42,947 nucleotides of DNA from CAZMFZ01 sp964565665 (GCA_964565665.1 CAZMFZ010000012.1:1-42947); one strand, 5' to 3'. Positions 31,829-40,894 are shown, numbered from the stretch's first letter. Notes: a model not told the origin generated them from the sequence alone. Translations and numbers: made by a program.

Positions 31829-33757
31829 ATGCTTTCGAAAATACACCCACTCATATTTGCGTTTTATCTCACTATTTCACAAATATCATTTTCTCAACCA
31901 GTTAAAATATTTTACGATTCCACACAGATAATAAAAACGGAAGGAGAGTATATTGATAAAAAGAAAAACGGAATTTGGAAGGAATATTTTATCTCAGGCA
32001 ATGTAAAACTTGAAGCTGAATATAGAAATGATTCTGTAAACGGAATATGGAACGAATATTATGAAAACGGATTCCCAAAACTCAAATCGAACTATCAAAG
32101 CAATATTTTACAAGGTAAATACCAAACATTCTACTCAGATGGAATTCTGAAATTTGAATGCTCTTATAGAAATAACAAAATACTTGGCTATGCCAAAGCC
32201 TATTATTCTTCTGCACAATTAAAATCTGTAAAGCATTATAAATCAGACACTCTGCATGATATGGCTCTGAAATATTTTGAATCAGGAAAAATACAGACCT
32301 CTGCCTTTTATAAAAATGGGCTAGAAACTGGAGAATGGAAAGAGTTTTTCGAATTTAATAAGCCTTCGCTAATTGGCAATTTTGAGGCAGGGAAAGAAAG
32401 CGGATTATGGACAAGCTTCAACAAAGGGGGTAAAATAATCTCTCAAAAAAAATACATTGCAGGCTTGCTACAAGGCGAATCGCGTTTCTATCACGAAAAT
32501 GGCAGGCTCAAACAAACGGAAACCAGAGAAGCCAATAAAATTATGAACCTAGGTGTTTATTTGGATGAAAAAGGAAATGAAAAGCCAAAAGGAACACTCA
32601 AAAATGGCAACGGGACCAGATTAATGTATTATCACCCCGAAGGAAGCAAATTTGCTGAATATGAATATAAAAATGGCTTGCTGAATGGTGTTTCCACTAT
32701 TTATCACCCCAACGGAAAATTACAATTGGAGTTAAACTATGTGAATAGCAGCATTGACGGACATAGATTTGAGTATTTCGACAACGGGTATTTCAAAGAA
32801 ATTGCTCATTATAAAAATGGAAATTTGGAAGGAGAATATTCTGAGTTTTATGAATCAGGGGCCTTAAAGGCACAAGGATTTTATAAAAATAACTTGGAAG
32901 ACAGCCTTTGGTGGGAATATTATGAAGATGGGAAACCACTTTCTGATGGGTATTATAAAAATGGAGAAAAAGAGGGAAGTTGGTTTGAGTTTTATGAAAA
33001 AGGGCAATTGGCAAATTCGGGCAAATACATTAATGGCAAAAAACAAGGCGATTGGCTTGAATTTTACAGAGATTCGATTATAGCAGCCAAAGGCAGCTTC
33101 GAGCAAGGAAAGAAAACAGGTCATTGGTACGGCTATTTCCCCAATGGCGATGTGCAGATGGTTGGAACTTTTGTAAACGGCTTAGAATCAGGGGTTTGGA
33201 AAATATATCATGTCAATGGAAATATATCTAAGGAGGGTAAATTTATTGAAGGCTTAGAGCATGGTGTGTGGAACGACTATCATTTCAAAGGCTATTTAGA
33301 ATCGACAGGGCAATATTTGGCAGGAAAAGAAAATGGCAAATGGCATTCGCTTTCAGAAACAAGCGATACAATTCAAACTGAATATTGGCAAATTGGCAAG
33401 CTGATGAACATTAGTGATTATAAAACCAAAGGCAAAATATACCCTAAAGGAAGCTTAAAAAATGGAAATGGTTCGAGACTTGCTTATCATTCAAACGGGC
33501 AAAAACAAGCCGAGGGCAACCTCAAAAATGGATCATTGTCAGGCACTTGGAAATATTATAATGAAAATTCTACCTTGGCATCTATTGGCGAATTGGCGGA
33601 AGGAAAAAAATCAGGTTGGTGGAAATATTATACATCAAGCGGAAAATTGGAATCTGAAGGCAGGTATGAAAATGATTTGATGGCTGGAAAATGGTTTTTC
33701 TACAATGAGAATGGAAAAATTGTCGACATCAAAGATTTCCCTACAAACACGGAATAA
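31829..33757 (+). CDS. Large exported MORN-repeat protein (YwqK-like repeats)
   Basis: 642 residues, signal peptide 1-22 (ends ISFSQ). The whole mature protein is made of about two dozen MORN_2-type units of some 23 residues with the pattern G-x-W-x-x-Y-x-x-N/G-G-x-x-x-x-x-x-Y-x-N-G. Examples are YENGFPKLKSNY, FYESGALKAQGFYKNN and YFPNGDVQMVGTFVNG. A higher-order duplication is visible: PKGTLKNGNGTRLMYY near residue 257 and PKGSLKNGNGSRLAYH near 545. Such repeats form extended beta-sheets, probably as a periplasmic or surface scaffold. The label YwqK antitoxin used in databases for this repeat says nothing about role here. A related short protein lies at 34495. Confidence 0.86.
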   Translation: MLSKIHPLIFAFYLTISQISFSQPVKIFYDSTQIIKTEGEYIDKKKNGIWKEYFISGNVKLEAEYRNDSVNGIWNEYYENGFPKLKSNYQSNILQGKYQTFYSDGILKFECSYRNNKILGYAKAYYSSAQLKSVKHYKSDTLHDMALKYFESGKIQTSAFYKNGLETGEWKEFFEFNKPSLIGNFEAGKESGLWTSFNKGGKIISQKKYIAGLLQGESRFYHENGRLKQTETREANKIMNLGVYLDEKGNEKPKGTLKNGNGTRLMYYHPEGSKFAEYEYKNGLLNGVSTIYHPNGKLQLELNYVNSSIDGHRFEYFDNGYFKEIAHYKNGNLEGEYSEFYESGALKAQGFYKNNLEDSLWWEYYEDGKPLSDGYYKNGEKEGSWFEFYEKGQLANSGKYINGKKQGDWLEFYRDSIIAAKGSFEQGKKTGHWYGYFPNGDVQMVGTFVNGLESGVWKIYHVNGNISKEGKFIEGLEHGVWNDYHFKGYLESTGQYLAGKENGKWHSLSETSDTIQTEYWQIGKLMNISDYKTKGKIYPKGSLKNGNGSRLAYHSNGQKQAEGNLKNGSLSGTWKYYNENSTLASIGELAEGKKSGWWKYYTSSGKLESEGRYENDLMAGKWFFYNENGKIVDIKDFPTNTE

Positions 33758-33857
33758 GATTATAATGTAATGGTTTACATTTGTAATTAATGGAGAATAA
33801 TTCAATCAATACTAAAATAAACTAAGCTGCTTTCAAATTTGGGGTCGTTTACATCAC

Positions 33858-34502
33858 ATGCAAGAAACCATACAACAATCGTACGACCGTATCATTAAAG
33901 GCAATAAAGATTACGTAGAAGAAAAACTTCAAGAAGACCCTACCTATTTCAAACGACATGCACAAGGTCAGTCTCCCACTTTTTTATGGATAGGCTGCTC
34001 TGATAGTCGCGTTCACCCTAGTGAACTCACTAAGACAGATAAAGGAGAAATATTTGTGCACAGAAACATTGCCAATATGGTGGTACATACCGATTTGAAC
34101 TTGCTAAGTGTGTTGCAATATGCCGTAGAAGTGCTGAAAGTAAAGCATGTAATCGTTTGTGGGCATTATGGATGTGGTGGAATAATTGCCTCAATGGACA
34201 ATAAAGATCGAGGTTTGGTAAATAAATGGCTGCGAAATATTAAAGAGGTATATTTTAAAAACAAAGAAGAACTGCGGGCTATTGAAGATTTCGATGCTAG
34301 AGCAAGAAGACTTGTAGAACTGAATGTGGTAGAGCAGGTGTATAATTTGGCCGAAACCTCTATCATTCAAAAAGCTTGGAAAAACCGTGAGGTGAAGGTA
34401 CATGGCTGGGTTTACGACCTTGAAGACGGATACATTAAAGACCTAAACTGTATGGTAGAAGAAATTTCGGACCTCGACCCTATATTTAAATACGATGTAT
34501 AA
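33858..34502 (+). CDS. can: Beta-class carbonic anhydrase
   Basis: Interconverts CO2 and bicarbonate in the cytoplasm. The zinc site is complete: Cys47 in WIGCSDSRV, Asp49 of the Asp-Arg dyad, His103 and Cys106 in VCGHYGCGG. The N-terminus (QSYDRIIKGNKDYVEEKLQED) and the C-terminus (VKVHGWVYDLEDGYIKDL) match the Can-type bacterial enzyme. Length of 214 residues is normal. Its last 8 bases overlap the start of the next MORN-repeat gene, which indicates one transcript and coupled translation. Confidence 0.95.
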   Translation: MQETIQQSYDRIIKGNKDYVEEKLQEDPTYFKRHAQGQSPTFLWIGCSDSRVHPSELTKTDKGEIFVHRNIANMVVHTDLNLLSVLQYAVEVLKVKHVIVCGHYGCGGIIASMDNKDRGLVNKWLRNIKEVYFKNKEELRAIEDFDARARRLVELNVVEQVYNLAETSIIQKAWKNREVKVHGWVYDLEDGYIKDLNCMVEEISDLDPIFKYDV

Positions 34503-35034
34503 AGTGGTGTTGCGTATTGCTATTTTGATTTTTTGTGTTTGCAATAGTATAAATGCGCAGTTCAAAACCAGCTATTTTGCCAATGGAAAATTAAAGTCGG
34601 AAGGCTGCTACAGCAACGATACTTTGAAGCAAGGTCCTTGGCGATTGTATTTTAACAACGGAAAGCTCAATGCCGAAGGCAGCTACTATTACGGTAAAAT
34701 GTATGGCGAGTGGAAGTATTATAATTTCAACACAAATACCGTTGAAAAATCGGAATATTGGAAAGATGGCATTCAGCAAGGTGAGCAGCGTGAATTTTAT
34801 ACCACTGGTAAGCTATACAGGAGTATCAATTATGTAGATGGGGTATATGATGGCGCTTCTGTAAGTTTTCATACCAATGGTAAGCTGAAAGCCAAAGGCT
34901 TACATAAAGCAGGAATTCCTGAAGGGGTTTGGGAAAACTTTGATGAAAAAGGCCGTCTGATTTCAGAAAAAGGAGAAGAGCTAAAATCGGATCCGCCAAC
35001 TAAAAAGCGGAAAAGATGGTGGAAAAAACACTAA
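34495..35034 (+). CDS. Small exported MORN-repeat protein
   Basis: 179 residues with a signal peptide (VVLRIAILIFCVCNSINAQ) and six or so MORN_2-type units: YFANGKLKSEGCYSND, YFNNGKLNAEGSYYYG, FYTTGKLYRSINYVDG and FHTNGKLKAKGLHKAG among them. The C-terminus is strongly basic (TKKRKRWWKKH). It is a short relative of the protein at 31829. The ATG at 34495 overlaps the carbonic anhydrase end by 8 bases. The role is unknown; the coupling to carbonic anhydrase may be accidental. Confidence 0.84.
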   Translation: MYKVVLRIAILIFCVCNSINAQFKTSYFANGKLKSEGCYSNDTLKQGPWRLYFNNGKLNAEGSYYYGKMYGEWKYYNFNTNTVEKSEYWKDGIQQGEQREFYTTGKLYRSINYVDGVYDGASVSFHTNGKLKAKGLHKAGIPEGVWENFDEKGRLISEKGEELKSDPPTKKRKRWWKKH

Positions 35035-35041
35035 AGAATTT

Positions 35042-36388
35042 TCACTTCTGAACATTTGATATTACCTTATATTCCATTTTTTTCAATGCTTTTTTATACA
35101 CTTCCAATACTCTTTTTCTTGCAAATTCATGGTTTACAATGGGCTTAGGATATTTGAATGGATCAGAAAATTCGGGTACCCATTTTTTAATATATATTAA
35201 GTCTTTGTCAAATTTTTCAGTTTGCAAGGCAGGATTAAATACCCTAAAATAAGGTGCAGAATCGCAGCCTGAGCTTGATGCCCATTGCCAGCCCCCATTA
35301 TTGGCACTGAGATCAAAATCCAATAATTTCTCTGCAAAATACGCTTCGCCCCATCGCCAATCTATCAGCAAATGTTTGGTGAGGAAGCTCGCAACCACCA
35401 TTCGTACACGGTTGTGCATAAAGCCCGTGGTGTTTAATTCCCGCATTCCTGCATCTACAATCGGGTAGCCAGTGTTGCCATCACACCAAGCTTGAAATTC
35501 CTCGGGGTTGTTTCGCCACTCAATACGGTCGTATTCGGGCTTAAATGCCTGATGGGCTGCATGAGGAAAATGCCAAATAATCATCATATAAAAATCTCTC
35601 CAAATAAGTTCATTAAGCCAAGTTTCGCTAAGCTCAAGTGCTTTTTTTGCTAATTTTCTAATGCTTACTGTGCCAAATCGCAGGTGGACACTCAACCTTG
35701 AAGTGCCTGCAATGGCAGGGAAATTTCTTTGCTCGCTATAGTTTTTTACCAAACTGTCATTAACCAAATTGGGTGGAAATTGGTCTTGTGTATTTGCAAA
35801 GCCCAAAGATTCTAGTGTTGGCAAAGGCAAAAATTTATCCTTAAAAAAATGCTCATAATGCTTTTCTGTAGGATAGCTTTTTAGGTAAAATGAATTCAGC
35901 TTGGCTTTCCATTTGCGGCTATATGGCGTGAAAACGGTATAAGGTTTACCATCGTCTTTCAGCACTTCTTTATACTCAAATATACATTGGTCTTTATAAG
36001 TATTGAGTTTGATAGATGTGGTTTGCAGAAAATTGAAAATTTCCCTGTCTCGTTTACGTGCATAAGGTTCATAATCGTGGTTTGCAAATACTCCTTTTAT
36101 ATGGTATTGTGTGAGCAATTCTTTCCATATTTCTATGGGTTTACCATATTTCACCAGCAGAGCAGATCCAACTACTTCCAGTTCGGTTTGTAAATTTTGC
36201 AATGCAAGGTGAATGAATGCAACTCGCTTATCGGCTTTATCTGCTAACTTATCGAGTATATCTTTATCGAAAATGAATAGAGGCAACACGCTATTGCCGC
36301 TTTTCAAGGCATGGTGTAGGCCTGCATTGTCGGTCAGTCTCAAGTCTCTTCGAAACCAAAAAATAGAAATTGTAGTCTTTTCGCTCAT
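35042..36388 (-). CDS. phrB: Deoxyribodipyrimidine photolyase (class I CPD type)
   Basis: A FAD-dependent DNA repair enzyme that splits UV-induced pyrimidine dimers in light. The N-terminal antenna domain opens with ISIFWFRRDLRLTDNAGLHHAL. The helical FAD domain has WLNELIWRDFYMMIIWHFP, DAGMRELNTTGFMHNRVRMVVASFLTK, and the hallmark FDLSANNGGWQWASSSGCDSAPYFRVFNP, with the Trp residues of the electron-transfer path and the FAD-binding Asn. Length of 448 residues is normal. It is convergent with the small MORN gene. A cryptochrome function cannot be excluded from sequence alone. Confidence 0.93.
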   Translation of the reverse strand: MSEKTTISIFWFRRDLRLTDNAGLHHALKSGNSVLPLFIFDKDILDKLADKADKRVAFIHLALQNLQTELEVVGSALLVKYGKPIEIWKELLTQYHIKGVFANHDYEPYARKRDREIFNFLQTTSIKLNTYKDQCIFEYKEVLKDDGKPYTVFTPYSRKWKAKLNSFYLKSYPTEKHYEHFFKDKFLPLPTLESLGFANTQDQFPPNLVNDSLVKNYSEQRNFPAIAGTSRLSVHLRFGTVSIRKLAKKALELSETWLNELIWRDFYMMIIWHFPHAAHQAFKPEYDRIEWRNNPEEFQAWCDGNTGYPIVDAGMRELNTTGFMHNRVRMVVASFLTKHLLIDWRWGEAYFAEKLLDFDLSANNGGWQWASSSGCDSAPYFRVFNPALQTEKFDKDLIYIKKWVPEFSDPFKYPKPIVNHEFARKRVLEVYKKALKKMEYKVISNVQK

Positions 36389-36454
36389 TCCGATTAAACA
36401 TATCTACTTTTATTTTGTTAGAAATTTGCGAAAATTTATATGATATATTTTCTG

Positions 36455-36462
36455 TAAATTTG
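36455..36462 (+). promoter_or_regulatory. Possible -7 box of the decayed toxin-antitoxin pair
   Basis: TAAATTTG is an exact TAnnTTTG match. A TTTG at 36425-36428 lies 26 bases upstream, farther than usual. Transcription would start near 36467, 19 bases before the ATG at 36486. Confidence 0.45.
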
Positions 36463-36485
36463 AATTGCATTAATAATTAAGGAAA

Positions 36486-36694
36486 ATGGAAACACTAATT
36501 CTAAGAGCTAAAACAAAATCGCAATTGAAAACTATAAAAGCGGTGGCAGGGCATTGAATATAGAATATAGAAGCGTTGATGAAGAAGAAGATAGAGCTTT
36601 AGGGAAGCTGATGGAAAACACAAAAGGTGATTTTATGACTCCTTCTCAACAAGCGGAGTTTGAAAAAATAATATTCTCACATTTAGAAGAATGA
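36486..36694 (+). pseudogene. Frameshifted antitoxin gene
   Basis: The frame opens METLILRAKTKSQLKTIKAVA at ATG 36486, behind an AAGGA-like site, and stops early at 36555-36557. From about 36548 another frame continues without gap: ALNIEYRSVDEEEDRALGKL, then MENTKGDFMTPSQQAEFEKI to a stop at 36692. Adding a single base in the GCAGGG run at 36546-36551 would join the parts into one protein of about 70 residues. The layout (short acidic protein just before a RelE-like toxin, joined by an ATGA overlap) is that of an antitoxin. I cannot tell true decay from an assembly error. Confidence 0.7.
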
Positions 36695-36953
36695 AATATA
36701 TCATCCACGAAACATTTTATAAAGATTTCAATAAACTCCCTAAACATCTTCTTAAGAAAATTGCGGAAGTTTTTCTAGAGCTAAAAAATGTAGAACAGTT
36801 ATCCCAAATTACGAATTGAAAAAATTAACGAGTTTTAAAACAGCCTATAGGATTCGAATAGGTGACTATAGATTAGGATTTCATTTTACTGGTAACACGA
36901 TAAATATTATCAGGATCAAGCACAGAAGCGAAATTTACAATTCATTCCCCTAA
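36691..36953 (+). pseudogene. Frameshifted RelE/ParE-type toxin gene
   Basis: Starts at ATG 36691, overlapping the antitoxin stop as ATGA. The first frame reads MKYIIHETFYKDFNKLPKHL, then LKKIAEVFLELKNVEQLSQ, and stops at 36817-36819. From about 36806 a second frame runs NYELKKLTSFKTAYRIRIGD, YRLGFHFTGNTINIIRIKHR, to a stop at 36951. The LKKL...YRIRIGDYRLGF...IIRIKHR pattern is characteristic of RelE/ParE-fold ribonucleases or gyrase toxins. One missing base near 36803-36806 would restore a protein of about 87 residues, normal for the family. As it stands the toxin lacks its catalytic C-terminus. Confidence 0.78.
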
Positions 36954-36998
36954 TTCTCCCAATGAGTATCGCTTGTAAATTATAAACCAAACACAACC

Positions 36999-37499
36999 AT
37001 GTCACTATTATCAAGTTTTACTTCAGCAGATAAAGAGCTTTTAAAACTTTCACCATTTTGGGTATTTCATTTGGTTTCTGGAGCCGATGGCGAAATAGAT
37101 TCCAAAGAAACTAAGCAGTTTAAAGACAATCTTTTCGATTTTACTACCAAATTGTTCACTGACCCTGAGTTTACATCGCACTTGCTAGATGCAGAAATTT
37201 CAATTTCTATTTTAGAATCGGTAAATGCCAATTTTGCTGAAATGGAAAGTGCAATCAACCGATATTCCAATGATTATTTAGATCATTTACAAAAAGTCGG
37301 AAGTTTTGTCGATAGCAATTTGACTAAAAATGAAGCGCAACTTTTTAAGCAAATAATGGTAAACTTAGCTGTGAATATTGCTGATTCTTCGGGTGGCTGG
37401 AAATTCTTAAAAAATAACATCAGCAAGTTGGAAGCACAATCAATTATCCAACTGAAAAAAGCCATAAAATACCGAGAGCCTTTCCAAATGCCTTTTTAA
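36999..37499 (+). CDS. Hypothetical protein, possibly TerB-like
   Basis: 166 residues, no signal peptide or membrane segment, mostly helical. The HLVSGADGEIDSKETKQF segment (about 26-43) resembles the metal-binding turn of TerB-like domains (A-D-G-x-I-x-x-x-E), and a second acidic segment, NIADSSGGWKFLKNN (about 127-141), may be the matching half. The similarity is weak and is inference from pattern only. It is convergent with the acetyltransferase gene, 14 bases apart. Two TerD genes lie 7 kb away, with no operon link. Confidence 0.55.
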   Translation: MSLLSSFTSADKELLKLSPFWVFHLVSGADGEIDSKETKQFKDNLFDFTTKLFTDPEFTSHLLDAEISISILESVNANFAEMESAINRYSNDYLDHLQKVGSFVDSNLTKNEAQLFKQIMVNLAVNIADSSGGWKFLKNNISKLEAQSIIQLKKAIKYREPFQMPF

Positions 37500-37513
37500 A
37501 GTGTAAATTCAGT

Positions 37514-38101
37514 TTAACTTTCTGTATTTAACTTTTTCACAATTCCATTTTCAAGCCTGTATTCCTGTTTGCTTTCTAGGCAAGTAGCCTTGCCTTGTGC
37601 ATCAAATACCAATTTGAATCCGTATTCACTCATCCATCCGGTTTTTCGAGCGGGGTTTCCCATTACCAAAGCGTAATCTGCTACATTTTTAGTTACTACT
37701 GCTCCAGCACCAATAAACGCGTATTTCCCGATCTCAATGCCACAAACAATGGTTGCATTTGCCCCAATGGTTGCTCCTATTTTCACCACAGTATTTTTGT
37801 ATTCCGACTTGCGAACTACTGCACTACGCGGATTGATAACATTGGTAAAGACGCAAGATGGCCCAAGAAATACATCGTCTTCAATAGTTACACCTGTATA
37901 AACCGATACATTATTCTGTATTTTTACATTATTGCCAATGATTACATTGGGAGAAATTACCACGTTTTGACCAATATTGCAGTTTTCTCCCACCATAGCT
38001 CCTGCCATAATGTGCGAAAAATGCCAAATTTTAGTGCCGTTACCAATGGTGCTACCCTCGTCTAAAAAAGCGGAGTGGTGGGCCGAATATGTCGAATTCA
38101 T
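37514..38101 (-). CDS. Left-handed beta-helix N-acetyltransferase, WbpD/WlbB-like
   Basis: A hexapeptide-repeat acyltransferase. From the ATG at 38101: MNSTYSAHHSAFLDEGSTIG, then repeating I-G-x-N-x-x-I units (GENCNIGQNVVISPNVIIGNNVKI and on to about residue 150) forming a left-handed helix, with GPSCVFTNVINPRSAVVRK the typical WbpD/WlbB loop that binds acceptor or acetyl-CoA. In those enzymes the reaction is acetylation of a 3-amino sugar on UDP-GlcNAc3NA for surface polysaccharide. The start lies 50 bases inside the end of the O-antigen polymerase-like gene, so it is the last gene of that operon. The exact sugar substrate is inferred. Confidence 0.82.
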   Translation of the reverse strand: MNSTYSAHHSAFLDEGSTIGNGTKIWHFSHIMAGAMVGENCNIGQNVVISPNVIIGNNVKIQNNVSVYTGVTIEDDVFLGPSCVFTNVINPRSAVVRKSEYKNTVVKIGATIGANATIVCGIEIGKYAFIGAGAVVTKNVADYALVMGNPARKTGWMSEYGFKLVFDAQGKATCLESKQEYRLENGIVKKLNTES

Positions 38102-39296
38102 CTGCTGTTTGTTTGTGAAATACACGGGCTGCTATACCACCAACCAAAATATTATACAGGTAAATAACTGTGTTATCTATTAAAAATAAAGGGATGGCAT
38201 ACAAAAACACCAATACCCCCAGCCTAGAAACGGCATATAAATAATAAAATACGAAGAAATACAGCACCGCACCTATCAAACCAATATCGAATTGGAGTTT
38301 TAGAAAATCGTTGTGCACCAAATAGGGCCTAGTTTCCCATAAGTAAATAGTGCCGTCTTTTAGTGTTTTCCACAGAAATACATCTGCTTGGCCGGGCCCA
38401 TTACCAAATAAATAGGTAATCAAACCTCTATTTAATATCTCTGGTTGCAAATGATTTATCAATATCATTCTGCCAGTGAGAAAATAATCTAAGTCAATAT
38501 CTTCATTGCCTACCAACTGCAGAAATAGCTTTCCAAAATATTCCATATTGGTACCTATCATCCAAAAAAACATGAAATAAGCAAACAAGAATACGAAAAG
38601 CCACATTTTCTTGTCGTAAATTTTAAATGGCTTCACCAATAGATAATATACTGGTATGGCCGCAAACAGCCCAAGCAAATTGGCTCGTTTATTTACAAAA
38701 AATATAAAACCAATGGATATGGCAAACCAAAGCCAATTTTTTTTGTATAAATAATAAACCACAAATAGCCCCGCTACACAGCCAAAATGATACTCTACCG
38801 AGCTGTAGCTGGTAATGAGTATGGTGCTTAAGAATACGGGCGAAAACTTGAATTCTATCCAAATAAAATAGCTCAAAATAGCCACTACAAACAACCAATT
38901 AAACTGCCGCTCAGTAAATTGCAAAGCAAATGCAAAAAATAAAATAGGAAAAACGGCTATTACAATATCTCGAATAAAGGTGGGATAATAAATTTCTACA
39001 TCGCTGAAATACATTCCCACACCCACTATTGTCAAATAAGCTATCGCCAATTGTATGAACGATAAATTAAGTTGGAGCTTGGTATCGGTAGTGAAAAAAT
39101 TATACAATAGCAGCATAAAAACACCCAATAATGGTAAAAAGTAAAATACAGAATTGAGCGATTCGGAAAACTCGTATATAGTATTGATATGATAAATTAG
39201 CAAAAAAGGGATGAACATGAAATAAATAAAAAGCTGTGAGGGCAGCAGTTTTATGCTCAAAAAATTATCGTTCCCCTTAAGATTGTTTCCCAACAT
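38052..39296 (-). CDS. O-antigen polymerase/ligase-like membrane protein
   Basis: 414 residues with about ten to twelve membrane helices spread over the whole length. A large loop near residues 270-345 contains GNGPGQADVFLW, ETRPYLVHNDFLKLQFDIGL; the His-Asn-Asp before a downstream helix is the pattern seen in Wzy/WaaL proteins, which polymerise or ligate O-antigen at the periplasmic face. The distinction between polymerase and ligase cannot be made. The ATG shares one base with the stop of the TolC-like gene (TAATG), indicating tight coupling, and its end overlaps the acetyltransferase gene. Confidence 0.75.
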   Translation of the reverse strand: MLGNNLKGNDNFLSIKLLPSQLFIYFMFIPFLLIYHINTIYEFSESLNSVFYFLPLLGVFMLLLYNFFTTDTKLQLNLSFIQLAIAYLTIVGVGMYFSDVEIYYPTFIRDIVIAVFPILFFAFALQFTERQFNWLFVVAILSYFIWIEFKFSPVFLSTILITSYSSVEYHFGCVAGLFVVYYLYKKNWLWFAISIGFIFFVNKRANLLGLFAAIPVYYLLVKPFKIYDKKMWLFVFLFAYFMFFWMIGTNMEYFGKLFLQLVGNEDIDLDYFLTGRMILINHLQPEILNRGLITYLFGNGPGQADVFLWKTLKDGTIYLWETRPYLVHNDFLKLQFDIGLIGAVLYFFVFYYLYAVSRLGVLVFLYAIPLFLIDNTVIYLYNILVGGIAARVFHKQTADEFDIFGPPLRFFRRG

Positions 39297-40732
39297 TATA
39301 ACTGAATATCGTTGTATTTGTAAAACTCAATAATTTTTTTCTTCAGTATCAAATCGTATTTGGCCTGAATTAGGCTTGATCTTGATTGATTGAGCGTGTT
39401 GCTGGAAATGGTGTAATCGACCGAATTGATAACGCCAGCATTGAATCTTTTTTCAGTAACTCGGAAAGCTTCTTCGTTTGCTACTACTTGTGATGTTGAG
39501 GCATCATGTTTTTTTTGTGCGGCTTTGGCATCTACATAAGCTTGTTCAATTTTTTTGCGAAGCTGTACTTTGGTATTTTGATAATTCAAATCCGCATTTT
39601 TGCGATTTATTTTGGCTATTTCAGCACCGCCACGTGCCTGCCTATTGCCATAAATAGGAATGAGTAAATTTAATGAAATAGATTGAGCACGATTGTCTTG
39701 CAATTGTTTAATTAAAATTATGTCTTCGGCATTAACATTTATAGTCGGTTGAAGAATGTCAATTACTTGCCCGTTTACAACTACCTGCGCTCCAGATGGA
39801 GCCAAGCCTCCAACTGCGTACGTATATTTTTTGCCTAAAGATGAATAAAAGGAGAAAACAGATGCGCTTAATGTTAACCTCGGGTACATATTTCCTCTGG
39901 CAGCATGGTAAGCAAAATCAGAGCTTCTTAACCGCAACTCGGCTCCTTTTACAGAAGGCTGGGTTTTTTCTGCTAAATTGTATATTTCACTTGGCGATTC
40001 GCTAAGCTGCGTGGTATCGATAAATGCAGGCGTTTCTACATCAAACTGCTCCAAATTATAGTTTTCAAGCGGCAAATTCATGAACTGAATGAGGTTTAGC
40101 TTGGCGATATTCAATTGGTTTTCAGCTGAGATTATATTTGATTCATCGTTTGCGGACTGAGATACTAAATTTAGTAAATTGAATTCTGCTAGCACTCCTC
40201 CTTTCACCAGTTTATCAGTTCTTTGCTTTTGCGAGTCAGTTACTTTAAACTGATTTTGAGCATTTTTCAATGCCTCTCTATTATATAAGATTTGTACATA
40301 AGCATTTAATATATTGAGAATGAGCGTATTTTTGAAATCTTTCAGCTCATATTTTACAGCCTCTAAAGTTTGCGTGTTTTGCTTGGCAAGATAGCCCAAC
40401 CGAAATCCATTGAAAATAGTGAGGTTTGAGCTAATTGAAAAAGTACTTTGGATGTATCGTTGATCGCGAAAATCGTTGGTAGATGGATCAACTGTTCTAC
40501 CCAAATTTAAGCCAGGCGATATGTTTCCGTTTAAATTGGGATAGCGTGCTTCGTAAGCCAACTTTTTGTTTACTTCGGCTGTTTCTACATTCAGTTCGTT
40601 TTGCTTTAGTTGAATATTATTTTTAAGCGATATATCAATGCAATGCTGCAAACCGAACACTACAATGCTATCTTGGGCTTGCAAATTGGCACCTATAGCA
40701 GAAATTAGTATAAGCGAAAGCAGGTATTTCAT
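39296..40732 (-). CDS. TolC family outer-membrane efflux/secretion channel
   Basis: From the ATG at 40732 a signal peptide (MKYLLSLILISAIGANLQAQ) precedes two OEP (TolC) repeats of about 190 residues each. Typical features: GLQHCIDISLKNNIQLKQNE at the start of repeat 1, long coiled coils ending in LIQFMNLPL, and repeat 2 with LLIPIYGNRQARGGAEIAKI, then RVTEKRFNAGVINSVDYTIS. It would form the trimeric outer-membrane exit duct of an efflux pump or type I system. No membrane fusion protein or pump gene is next to it; instead it heads an operon with polysaccharide genes, so its cargo is unclear. Confidence 0.9.
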   Translation of the reverse strand: MKYLLSLILISAIGANLQAQDSIVVFGLQHCIDISLKNNIQLKQNELNVETAEVNKKLAYEARYPNLNGNISPGLNLGRTVDPSTNDFRDQRYIQSTFSISSNLTIFNGFRLGYLAKQNTQTLEAVKYELKDFKNTLILNILNAYVQILYNREALKNAQNQFKVTDSQKQRTDKLVKGGVLAEFNLLNLVSQSANDESNIISAENQLNIAKLNLIQFMNLPLENYNLEQFDVETPAFIDTTQLSESPSEIYNLAEKTQPSVKGAELRLRSSDFAYHAARGNMYPRLTLSASVFSFYSSLGKKYTYAVGGLAPSGAQVVVNGQVIDILQPTINVNAEDIILIKQLQDNRAQSISLNLLIPIYGNRQARGGAEIAKINRKNADLNYQNTKVQLRKKIEQAYVDAKAAQKKHDASTSQVVANEEAFRVTEKRFNAGVINSVDYTISSNTLNQSRSSLIQAKYDLILKKKIIEFYKYNDIQL

Positions 40733-40894
40733 GAATATATTTAGGGGGAATACTTTATTTCTTCTCTTAAAGCACACTAATTGAGAAAGTTATCTGCTTA
40801 ATTTTCAAAGTAACGGAAAAAAGATGAAAATATCATTTTAGAGATGTAAATCTACTAATAAACAGTATTCAGGGTTTACTTTAAATAGAAGAAA

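Noticed and set aside
31829..33757. Repetitive appearance suggesting a CRISPR or tandem DNA repeat
   Set aside because: The repetition is at protein level (MORN units of about 23 residues). DNA units differ and there are no constant repeats with unique spacers.
31829..33757. Possible toxin-antitoxin function implied by the YwqK antitoxin label
   Set aside because: The proteins carry signal peptides and no toxin gene is adjacent. The label derives from a repeat shared with YwqK, not from evidence of antitoxin action.
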